Shown here: positions 7,409 to 14,268 of the stretch, in pieces
Layout: every line of letters starts with the position of its first letter
Position numbering within the stretch: the stretch's first letter is position 1
Origin: Pseudomonadota bacterium
Lineage (GTDB): Bacteria > Pseudomonadota > Alphaproteobacteria > Reyranellales > Reyranellaceae
NCBI GenBank assembly: GCA_023416135.1
Contig: JAEZIF010000255.1
Location: 1-16,530, forward strand
Direction of reading: 5' to 3'
DNA length: 16,530 nucleotides
Program-made: the position numbers and the translations under genes
Notes under the pieces: model-generated
What the model was told of the DNA's origin: nothing
The model's database searches: none
What the model saw: the letters and a program-made list of their open reading frames with translations, nothing else

Positions 7409-7978
7409 ATGGCCGAGCTTGTTGTTGTAGGCTTCGACACCCCGCACGAAGCCGATCGCGCCCTCACCGAACTGAAGCGCCTCCAGAAAGAGTACCTGAT
7501 CGACCTCGAGGACGCGGTCGTGGCCATCCGCGACGCGAATGGCAAGCTCCATTTGAAGCAGAGCGTCGACCTCGTCGGAGCGGGAGCCGCCAGCGGAGGC
7601 CTCTGGGGAGGCATGTGGGGCTTGCTCGTCGGCGTTCTTTTTCTCAGCCCGCTCCTTGGTCTCGTGGCCGGCGGTGCGCTCGGGGCGGGAGCCGGAGCCC
7701 TTTCGGGCAAACTCGCGGACTATGGAATAAACGATGATTTCATGCGCAAGATCGGCGAGACGTTGAAGTCGAACACTTCGGCGCTGTTCATGCTGGTCCG
7801 CAAGGTCCAACCGGAAAGGGTGCTCAACGAGTTGTCGAGCTTCCGCGGCCATGTCATCCGCTCATCGCTCTCGCCTGAACAAGAGAGCCGGCTTAAGGCA
7901 GCGCTCTCCAAGTCGGATGTGGCCATGCCGGGCAGCGGTGCCGCGGACGCAAGCGCCGGAAAGGCCGCTTCATCATAG
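7409..7978 (+). CDS. DUF1269 domain-containing protein
   Basis: This 189-residue protein starts MAELVVVGFDTPHEADRALT, the typical DUF1269 opening, followed by LKRLQKEYLIDLEDAVVAIR and the strand KLHLKQSVDLVGAGAA. A Gly-rich apolar centre (about residues 56-103, GGLWGGMWGLLVGVLFLSPL then GLVAGGALGAGAGALSG) is followed by DYGINDDFMRKIGETLKSNT and SALFMLVRKVQPERVL. It is a clear member of PF06897. The molecular function is unknown; an association with the membrane and with stress response is inferred from the apolar centre and from adjacency to ftsH. The start at 7409 is set by GGAGG at 7397-7401. The C-terminal tail (after about residue 165) is Ala/Ser/Gly-rich and probably disordered. It is a second, longer relative of the gene at 4430. 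Confidence 0.9.
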   Translation: MAELVVVGFDTPHEADRALTELKRLQKEYLIDLEDAVVAIRDANGKLHLKQSVDLVGAGAASGGLWGGMWGLLVGVLFLSPLLGLVAGGALGAGAGALSGKLADYGINDDFMRKIGETLKSNTSALFMLVRKVQPERVLNELSSFRGHVIRSSLSPEQESRLKAALSKSDVAMPGSGAADASAGKAASS

Positions 7979-8218
7979 GGTGGATCAACGATAGAACGCG
8001 ACTTCCGCACCGAAGCTCGATGCGACAATGGCGAACACGGCCGGACGCCGAACGGCAGGGTGCGATCAACATCGATGGCGCCGAGGCGCTTCCCGCGCAC
8101 GCGACAGGTGGCGGCAGCGAGCCCGGCTAATCGGCGCAAGTCGTCACGCCCTCTGCAATGCGAGGAACTGTCGCTCGTAAAGAATGTGGAAGGGCCTCGC
8201 TGTGCCTCCCGAAAACCA
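7979..8218. other. Non-coding stretch between convergent units
   Basis: No supported gene. This is the 3' flank of the plus-strand DUF1269 gene and the distal flank of the minus-strand transposase remnant. I see no T-tracted hairpin of the usual intrinsic type. Confidence 0.4.
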
Positions 8219-8400
8219 TATCCGACAAAATTGATGATGAAGCCCGCCTACAATGGGCTGAACGCTGAGCTGGCCGAGCCGTTGAACCTGTCGACGGCTC
8301 GGCGAATCCTTCCTTAACGACAGATGAGTTCGGAGCTCGTTGTAATACCAGCTGCTGGCGCCTGCGACGAACATAACGTCTAGATGACGACGAAAAGCCT
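8219..8400 (-). pseudogene. Integrase-core transposase C-terminal remnant
   Basis: A minus-strand frame reads DEAFRRHLDVM, then SSWYYNELRTHLSLRKDSPS, RRQVQRLGQL and VQPIVGGLHHQFCRI. This is the well-known C-terminal signature of rve/integrase-core IS transposases (pattern YYNxxRTHxSLxKDAP, then a Val-Gln-Arg block, then GGLHHxYxRI and a stop). Here the usual stop after RI is lost and the frame continues into unrelated sequence; the catalytic DDE core is absent upstream, where the DNA runs into the decayed SDR gene. It is therefore a short fossil of an insertion sequence at the end of the catabolic operon. The assignment to an exact IS family (IS481-like or IS3-like) is not possible by eye. 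Confidence 0.72.
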
Positions 8401-8437
8401 CGTCCGGCGGATCGTGCCACCTGGCGAGGTAGGGCTT

Positions 8438-8887
8438 TCAGTTGCGAAGGCCGATTTCGCCGAGTTCCACATGGATGCCGAACGGCTCGACTTCGAAGCG
8501 CAGCCTGCGCAGCCAGCTTCCTTTTGAGAAGCCGACGATCCTTCCGCGCCTTCGGGCCTTCATGTGCGGCAGGCAGAAATGGACCCATCGACGGAAAGAG
8601 CGCTCTTCTTCCTGCGGGCAATGAGCGCCATATGCGCCGATCAATGCATCAATCCCATCGTGCAGGAGGACAATGGTGTCGATTGCCGCTGTGAGCGAGT
8701 CGCCGTCGCTCAGGTCCGCGATCAGCTCGATGCCGCCGGCGCCGACGAAATCGGCAAAGTCGATCGCCCGGTGGCCGGGACGACGAACGCTGTAGACGAC
8801 ATAGCCTTCTTCGACGAGGCGTGTGGCCATCTGCTTGCCCGCAACGGAGGCCATGCCCAAGACCAGAGCGACCGGCTTGGTCGACAT
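8438..8887 (-). pseudogene. Truncated, degenerate short-chain dehydrogenase (SDR)
   Basis: The 149 residues resemble an SDR: VALVLGMASVAGKQMATRL for the first beta-alpha unit, VEEGYVVYSVRRPGHRAIDF, LIADLSDGDSLTAAIDTIV, DGIDALIGAYG, LPHMKARRRGRIVGFSKGSW, and finally LRFEVEPFGIHVELGEIG. The glycine-rich TGxxxGIG motif has decayed to LGMASVAGK, NNAG has become IGAYG, and the segment that should carry the catalytic YxxxK between GRIVGF and RFEVEPFG is deleted. It is also shorter than the usual 250-280 residues. It cannot be a normal catalyst. The ATG at 8887 has GGGAG about 10 bases upstream; a GTG at 8917 overlapping the stop of the upstream ligase is an alternative. It is the last cistron of the minus-strand operon and borders transposase debris. 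Confidence 0.65.
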
Positions 8888-8916
8888 GTCGACATCGCTC
8901 CCAGACGCGCTGCTCA

Positions 8917-10557
8917 CTATCGGGTGCTTTTCCCGAAATGCCGCAAGGCGATCTCCTTGAGCTTGAACTTCTGAACCTTCTCCGTGCCGGCCGTGAGCGG
9001 GAACTCGTCGACGAACAAGACTTCGGCCGGGACCTTGAAGGAAGCCAGTCGTTCCCGAAGGAAGGCCAGCACCGCGTCGTTTTCACGGGCGGCGCCGGGC
9101 TTGGCGACCGCAAAGGCGATACCGATCTCGCCGAAGCGATCGTGCGGAATGCTGACGACGGCTGCAGAAGCAACGGACGGATGCAAGCGCAACGCACCCT
9201 CGACCTCCGGAGTGGAGACGTTGAAGCCGTTGTGCTTGTAGCCGTCTTTCAGACGATGGAGAAAAACCAGCGTGCCGTCGGGATTCAGAAAGCCGGCGTC
9301 CCCGGAACGCAACCAGCCGTCTGGCGTGATCGTCTCGGCCGTCTCGACCGGCTTGTCGTAGTAGCCCGCCATGACGCTGTAACCGCCGATCCAGATCTCG
9401 CCGGTCTTGCCCGGAGGCAGGTCGGCCCCAGTCTCGGGGTCGACGATCCTGATGGCACAGCCCGGCAGCGGCGGGCCATGCGACTTCAGGCGCTCGTCTA
9501 TCGGCGCGTCCCACCGGCCGCGCGTGACCAAGCCCGTCGATTCGGTCATTCCATAGCCCGCTGACGCGCCACGCATGCCGAGCTTTTCGGCGGCGCGGCG
9601 CATGACGGCGGGGTCGTTGCTGAGCACGATACCGGCGCGCAAACCGGGCAGGCCGCCAGCCCGGAAATCCGGATGAGCGAGCATCTCCTCGATCATCACC
9701 GGCAGCAGATGCACGCACGTGCAGCCCTCGTCGCGAATCAGGCGGATGCTGCGGCCGGCGTCGAACTTGTCGTCGAGGACGATGCCGCAGCCGTGCGTCC
9801 AGAACATCAGCACGCCGCTCAGAAAGCCCAGAACGCCGAACAGGGGCACGGTGTGGAACAGGCAATCGTCTGTCGTCAGGTCGAACAGCGCGCCACCGTC
9901 CCAGGCCTTCTGCCACACACAATGGGTCAGCATTGCGCCCTTGGGCAGTGCGGTCGTGCCGGAAGAGTAACCGATCAGCGCCGGTCGGCCGGGGTCGGCC
10001 TCGAGCGCCGGCTGTACGGCGACCTCGGCGACCTCGCCCGACCAGTCGGCCACACCGGGCGGTCCGTCAGGCAGCGCATCCAGCGCAATCACGTGGCGAA
10101 GCTCGGGGAGCGCCGACAGATCGGCCTCGCCGACACGATGGCCCGCGAGATCGGGGCAGGCCGCGAGAAGTTCGGCGAGGAAATTGCGGAAGGCGCCTGG
10201 CCCCGCCGTGATGAGCGCCCGGCTCCGCGACTGCGCGATCTGGTACATGAACTCGGGCTGCTTGAGGCGCGTGTTCAGGAAGACGGAAATCAGGCCGATC
10301 TGGCAGGCACCGAGCCAATACCATAGGAACTCCGGCCGATTGGGCATCCAGAGCGCGATTGTGTCGCCTCGCTTCAAGCCCAGTGTCGCGAGGCGGCGCG
10401 AGGCCTCGTCGACGCGCACCTTGACGTCGCGAAAGGTGTATCGGCGGCCCCGGAACACCAGCGCACGACGATCGCCGTACATCTCCACCAGCAGCGCGAC
10501 GCATTCGCCGTAGCTCTTGTCGGCGAAGGGGTTGAGGTCGGCGCTACCGCGGGGCAT
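8917..10557 (-). CDS. Acyl-CoA synthetase (AMP-dependent ligase), copy 2
   Basis: This is a 546-residue ANL-superfamily ligase that converts a carboxylic acid, ATP and CoA to the acyl-CoA via an acyl-adenylate. Motifs in order are the P-loop YSSGTTALPKG (197-207), YGMTEST (335-341), the adenosine-binding SGD (418-420), the hinge region LHRLKDGYKHNGFNV (433-447) and the C-terminal catalytic lysine in TEKVQKFKLKE (Lys527). The core is complete and the length typical for the medium/long-chain or aryl group; the acyl-pocket residues do not let me name the substrate. It is a close relative of the ligase just upstream (shared YSSGTTALPKGAM, THCVW, KAWD and VLSNDP), so the pair arose by duplication. 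Its start overlaps the end of that gene by 14 bases, indicating co-transcription and coupled translation. The stop overlaps a possible GTG start of the SDR remnant. Confidence 0.94.
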   Translation of the reverse strand: MPRGSADLNPFADKSYGECVALLVEMYGDRRALVFRGRRYTFRDVKVRVDEASRRLATLGLKRGDTIALWMPNRPEFLWYWLGACQIGLISVFLNTRLKQPEFMYQIAQSRSRALITAGPGAFRNFLAELLAACPDLAGHRVGEADLSALPELRHVIALDALPDGPPGVADWSGEVAEVAVQPALEADPGRPALIGYSSGTTALPKGAMLTHCVWQKAWDGGALFDLTTDDCLFHTVPLFGVLGFLSGVLMFWTHGCGIVLDDKFDAGRSIRLIRDEGCTCVHLLPVMIEEMLAHPDFRAGGLPGLRAGIVLSNDPAVMRRAAEKLGMRGASAGYGMTESTGLVTRGRWDAPIDERLKSHGPPLPGCAIRIVDPETGADLPPGKTGEIWIGGYSVMAGYYDKPVETAETITPDGWLRSGDAGFLNPDGTLVFLHRLKDGYKHNGFNVSTPEVEGALRLHPSVASAAVVSIPHDRFGEIGIAFAVAKPGAARENDAVLAFLRERLASFKVPAEVLFVDEFPLTAGTEKVQKFKLKEIALRHFGKSTR

Positions 10558-12214
10558 TGGCCGGCCATCCCCGTTGCAACGACACGCCCAGTCGCTCTCC
10601 TGCCATCTCGCGCAGCCGGTACTTCTGCACCTTGTCGGTGCCGGAGGTCATGGGCAATGCATCGACGAAGAAAACGTGGCGGGGCACCTTGAAGGCGGCG
10701 AGGCGCTCCCTGGTGAACTCGATGATGTCGTCTTCCGTCGCCTCGACGCCGGCGGCCGCAATGACGAAGGCGACACCAATTTCGCCAAGCTCCGGATCGG
10801 GCAGGCCGACCACGGACACGTTGGCGGCGGCGGGGTGCTTGCGGACCACCGCCTCGACCTCGGCGGGCGACACGTTGAATCCCTTGGTCTTGTAGCCGTC
10901 GCCGATTCGGCCCTGAAAGACCAGCCGCCCCTCCCCGTCGAGATAGCCCTGGTCGCCGGTGTGGAACCAGCCGTCGCGGATCGCTCGCGCGGTGTCTTCC
11001 GGCTTTCCGTAGTAACCCGGCGTAATGCAGTAGGATCTCACGATGATCTCGCCTCTCTGTTCGGCCGGCAGCTCGACGCCGGTCTGAGGGTCTATGATCC
11101 TGATCTGGACGTCAGGCAGGGGCTTGCCCTGCGTGCGCACCCGAACATCGAGCGGATCGTCCCAACGGTTACGCGTGAGCGCCGTGGTGGATTCGGTGAG
11201 CCCGTAGCCGGTCAGCATGCCGGGGATGCCTAGCACCTCCGGCACCCTGCGCAGCACGTCGGGATCATTGCTCAGCACGAGGGCGATTCGCATGCTCGAA
11301 ATGTCGTAGCGGTCGCGGCGCGGATGGCCGATCAGCGCGCTCACCATGGGCGGCAACAGATGGGTGCCCGTGCAGCGCTCGCGCTGCCAATCGGCCATGG
11401 CTTCCTCGGCATCGAAGCGCTCGGCCAGCACGACCCCGGCACCGCGAATCCAATACGGGAAGAAGCCGTTCATCGTCGCCATGGAGCCGAACATCGGGAT
11501 GGCGATGTAGAACCTGTCGCGCTCCGTGAGATCGACGCGGATGCCGATGTCCCACGCCTTGCGCCAGACGCAATGGGTGATCATCGCCCCCTTGGGCAGC
11601 GCGGTGGTGCCCGAGCTGTAGCTGATGAGCGCCGGCTGGTCGGGGTCGGTGGCATAGGGCGGCACTGGCAAGTCGTGCTCGAGTCCCTGCGTCCAGTCCG
11701 TCACGCCAGGAAGGTGTCGACGCCACGAATCGATGGCGATGACATGGCGCATCTCCGGCAGCGCCTCGCTCGATAAGGCAGCAGGCCCCGCCGTGCCCAG
11801 GGCGGGGCAAAGCTCGGCGAGCTCGCCGAGGAAATCGCGGAAGGCGCCGTCGCCGGGCACGATGACCGCGCGGCTGTCGGACTGCCTGAGCTGGTAGGCG
11901 AACTCGTCGGTCCGCAGGCGAGTGTTCAGCACGACCGGGACCAGCCCCATCTGCGCCGCCCCGATCAGGTACCAGATGTATTCCGGGCGGTTGGTCAGCC
12001 AGATGGAGACCTTGCTGCCCGGCGCCAAGCCGAGCGTCGCCAAACGCCCCGACGCACGGTCGACAAGTCGCTTGACGTCGCGGAACGTGAAGCGCTGCTG
12101 CTTGAAGACCAACGCCTCGTTGTCGGGATAGGTCTCAACCATGTACGCGATAGCGTCGGCGTAGGTCATCCGCCGCAGGCGTTCCATCAGGTCGGCAAAC
12201 CTCTGGTAGCTCAT
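10544..12214 (-). CDS. Acyl-CoA synthetase (AMP-dependent ligase), copy 1
   Basis: This is a 556-residue ANL-superfamily acyl-CoA ligase and the first of two tandem copies. The P-loop YSSGTTALPKG is at 199-209, YGLTEST at 337-343, TGD at 419-421, GRIGDGYKTKGFNV around 435-448, and the catalytic lysine of the C-terminal domain is Lys528 in TDKVQKYRLRE. All core motifs are intact. The N-terminal part (TYADAIAYMVETYPDNEALV) and the spacing match its neighbour, but the central substrate-facing stretch differs: IAIPMFGSMATMNGFFPYWI here versus HTVPLFGVLGFLSGVLMFWT in the second copy. The two may therefore accept different acids, which is inference. It starts 5 bases after the stop of the rhodanese gene, with an AGG-type ribosome site inside that gene's end, so it belongs to the same operon. 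Confidence 0.94.
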   Translation of the reverse strand: MSYQRFADLMERLRRMTYADAIAYMVETYPDNEALVFKQQRFTFRDVKRLVDRASGRLATLGLAPGSKVSIWLTNRPEYIWYLIGAAQMGLVPVVLNTRLRTDEFAYQLRQSDSRAVIVPGDGAFRDFLGELAELCPALGTAGPAALSSEALPEMRHVIAIDSWRRHLPGVTDWTQGLEHDLPVPPYATDPDQPALISYSSGTTALPKGAMITHCVWRKAWDIGIRVDLTERDRFYIAIPMFGSMATMNGFFPYWIRGAGVVLAERFDAEEAMADWQRERCTGTHLLPPMVSALIGHPRRDRYDISSMRIALVLSNDPDVLRRVPEVLGIPGMLTGYGLTESTTALTRNRWDDPLDVRVRTQGKPLPDVQIRIIDPQTGVELPAEQRGEIIVRSYCITPGYYGKPEDTARAIRDGWFHTGDQGYLDGEGRLVFQGRIGDGYKTKGFNVSPAEVEAVVRKHPAAANVSVVGLPDPELGEIGVAFVIAAAGVEATEDDIIEFTRERLAAFKVPRHVFFVDALPMTSGTDKVQKYRLREMAGERLGVSLQRGWPANAPR

Positions 12215-12219
12215 GCGTC

Positions 12220-13806
12220 CTAGCCGCCTGCTACCGCGGTCTCGTACTTGCGGCCGAGCCGGATCTCCCAGTCGAGGTAGCGCAGCATTCCCTCGCGGCC
12301 CTGTTCATAGGGCGGCAGCACGTAGTCGGCGCCGCCGAAGGAATCGGCCGGCTCGCCTGCCTGCAGGGCGAGGCCGGCCGCTGCACAGCCCTTGTTGGCG
12401 CCCTCCGCCAGGACGGCGCGGGTGTAGCCCAGCCCTTGCAACGTCGCCGTCGCCAGGATTGCCTGGCTCTCCTCGTGCGCAGTCACGATGATCTCGCGCT
12501 CAGGAGTGGCGTCGCGTCCGATGACCAGTTCCAGCCAGCCGCGCGGTCGCCACAGCGCCTCCGGCACGTGGCCCGCGGCATATTGGCGGCTGCTGCCGAC
12601 ATCGATCAGCAATGCGCCTGCGGCGACGCGGTCGGCGATCGTCCCCGGCGCGACGCGCGTGATTGCAGCCGACGCCTGATCGAGGCCGAGCACGGTGCCG
12701 CGCGTCCGGCCCGAGACGATCGGCCTGCCCGTCTCGACCCAGCCATCCATGCCGCCCTGCAGGACGAGCACGTTGGGCAGGCCCATGGTGCGAAACCAGT
12801 AGCCGGTCATCATGGCGCGGGCCTCGACTTGGTCGACCAGCACGATCGTGGCATCGCGCACCGCGACGAAATCGTCGGTGCGCTGCACCGCCTGGCCGCC
12901 CGGCAGGGCGATAGCGCCTGCGATGTGGCCGCGGCGATAGTCCTCCAGCGGACGCACGTCGAAGACATAGAGGTTTCCCTCGCCCGGCTTGGCGAGCAAC
13001 GCGGCAAGCTCCGCGCCGCCGATGTGACGGACGCCGGCCTGCCGGCCGAGCCCGGCGGCAGCCCGCTCCGCCCGACCGAGCGCGGCCGACGTCGGTGCGC
13101 CGACGTCGCGCGCCGGCCCTTTCTCGAGCGTCCAGTCGGCGAGCAGCCAGCCGGAGGTCCCGTTCTCCAATGCGTAGACATCGGCGACGCCGAGCTTGCG
13201 AAGGCTGCTGGCGCCGATGATGCTGCGCGTGCGGCCCGCGCAGTTGACGATGACGGTGGGATAGTCCTGCGCGAGATCGAACGCCTTGAGGGCGATGTCG
13301 AAGCTCGGGCAACTCACCGCTCCGGGTATGTGGCCGGTGAGGAATTCCTCCGGCGTGCGGACGTCACAGACGATGATGCGCTCGCCGCGGTCGGTGCGCT
13401 CGCGGTACTCCTGGACCGTCAGGGAGGGCACGTGCTCCTGCACGTGCACCTTCTCGCCGAAATCCTTCGATGGCACGTTCGAGCCGGTGCTGAGCTCGCC
13501 GCCCGCCTCGTCGACCCACGCCCTGACGCCGCCCGCGATCCGCGCCGCGTTGCCGTAGCCCAGCCGGTGGAGGGTGCCGAGCGCCAGCCGTGTGCGTTCC
13601 TCGTCGTCGCCATAGATGAAGACGCGGGTCGAGCGGTCGGGCACCAGCTCGGCGATGCGGTACTCGATGAGCCGACGCGGCAGCACGGAGGCGCCGAAGA
13701 TATGGCCGTCGGCGGCCTCGCCGCGCTCGCGGATGTCGAGCAGCGCCCAGTCGCGGGCCTTGGCGTCGTAGAGCCTGCGAAAATCGCCGGCGCTGATCGT
13801 GCTCAT
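12220..13806 (-). CDS. Multidomain rhodanese-like protein (four rhodanese repeats)
   Basis: This 528-residue protein contains four consecutive rhodanese-like units: about 1-105 (LLDIRERGEAADGHIFGA), 125-230 (VCDVRTPEEFLTGHIPGA), 260-365 (VFDVRPLEDYRRGHIAGA) and 385-485 (LIDVGSSRQYAAGHVPEA). Each has the DVR...GHI pattern and the later GG-x-x-W or related turn. Only repeat 2 keeps the active-site cysteine, Cys189 in NCAGRTRS; the equivalent loops are YGDDEERT, VDQVEARA and TAHEESQA in the others. Rhodaneses move sulfane sulfur from a donor such as thiosulfate to cyanide, a thiol or a protein; the cysteine-less repeats are probably structural or binding modules. The ATG at 13806 overlaps the TGA of the dehydratase gene (ATGA), which sets this start over a longer upstream frame. 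Its role in an acyl-CoA operon is not obvious; sulfur supply, or handling of a sulfur-containing acid, are guesses. Confidence 0.9.
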   Translation of the reverse strand: MSTISAGDFRRLYDAKARDWALLDIRERGEAADGHIFGASVLPRRLIEYRIAELVPDRSTRVFIYGDDEERTRLALGTLHRLGYGNAARIAGGVRAWVDEAGGELSTGSNVPSKDFGEKVHVQEHVPSLTVQEYRERTDRGERIIVCDVRTPEEFLTGHIPGAVSCPSFDIALKAFDLAQDYPTVIVNCAGRTRSIIGASSLRKLGVADVYALENGTSGWLLADWTLEKGPARDVGAPTSAALGRAERAAAGLGRQAGVRHIGGAELAALLAKPGEGNLYVFDVRPLEDYRRGHIAGAIALPGGQAVQRTDDFVAVRDATIVLVDQVEARAMMTGYWFRTMGLPNVLVLQGGMDGWVETGRPIVSGRTRGTVLGLDQASAAITRVAPGTIADRVAAGALLIDVGSSRQYAAGHVPEALWRPRGWLELVIGRDATPEREIIVTAHEESQAILATATLQGLGYTRAVLAEGANKGCAAAGLALQAGEPADSFGGADYVLPPYEQGREGMLRYLDWEIRLGRKYETAVAGG

Positions 13807-14252
13807 GTGCGTTTGGCCTCGCGGTAGACCGTGGTCCGGTGATGGATGAAGGCGAGCTGGCCTGCGGCGTCGGTGCCGTGGATCTGCTGGCGCAGGAATT
13901 CCATGGCGCCCGACCGGCCGGTCGCACGGTCGACGGCGGTGAACCGGATGCGGCACTGAAAGACGTCACCGGCGACAATGGGCCGGCGGTACTCGAAGCG
14001 CACCTCGCCCGCCAGGATGCGCCGGCGATCCAGCATCCGCGTCCAGATCGGCTCGACCGGCGCGCGGAACGTCACCGGAAATGTCGGCGGCGCCATGACG
14101 TCGGCATAGCCGTGGCGTCGGGCAAACTCGCGATCGCGGTACAGTGGATTGGGATCGCCGATCGCCTCCGCGAACTTGCGGATCGCGCCGCGTTCGACCT
14201 CGGCGACGTAAGGCTCGCTCTCCGAGCCGATCAGCGAGCGGTCGATCTCCAT
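13803..14252 (-). CDS. MaoC/FAS1-like hot-dog dehydratase subunit
   Basis: This 149-residue protein matches the N-terminal MaoC-like (FAS1-like dehydratase) hot-dog domain: IRKFAEAIGDPNPLYRD (about residues 24-40), the turn HGYADVMAPPTFPVTF (48-62) and the strand GEVRFEYRRPIVAGDVF. Such proteins hydrate or dehydrate 2-enoyl/3-hydroxyacyl thioesters, often as a heterodimer of a catalytic and a supporting subunit. In the catalytic type the motif is GDxNPLHxD; here the His position is Tyr38 (NPLY), as in supporting HadA-like subunits, so this chain alone may lack full activity and a second hot-dog partner may be encoded elsewhere. The start at 14252 has GGAG about 9 bases upstream, in the 16-base gap after the dehydrogenase. 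Its stop overlaps the rhodanese start. Confidence 0.82.
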   Translation of the reverse strand: MEIDRSLIGSESEPYVAEVERGAIRKFAEAIGDPNPLYRDREFARRHGYADVMAPPTFPVTFRAPVEPIWTRMLDRRRILAGEVRFEYRRPIVAGDVFQCRIRFTAVDRATGRSGAMEFLRQQIHGTDAAGQLAFIHHRTTVYREAKRT

Positions 14253-14268
14253 GCTGCGCGCTCCGTCC

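Noticed and set aside
8273..8303. 10-bp inverted repeat GCCGAGCCGT / ACGGCTCGGC with an 11-base loop, at first taken for a bidirectional terminator
   Set aside because: It falls inside the coding remnant of the transposase (around the KDSPSRRQVQRLGQ segment) and has no T-tract on either side. It may still act as a hairpin, but I cannot call it a terminator.
12436..13827. Long plus-strand ORF (463 codons) opposite the rhodanese gene
   Set aside because: It is antisense to a well-supported protein with four domain repeats. Its translation is Arg/Ala/Asp-rich without motifs, as expected for the shadow frame of a GC-rich gene.
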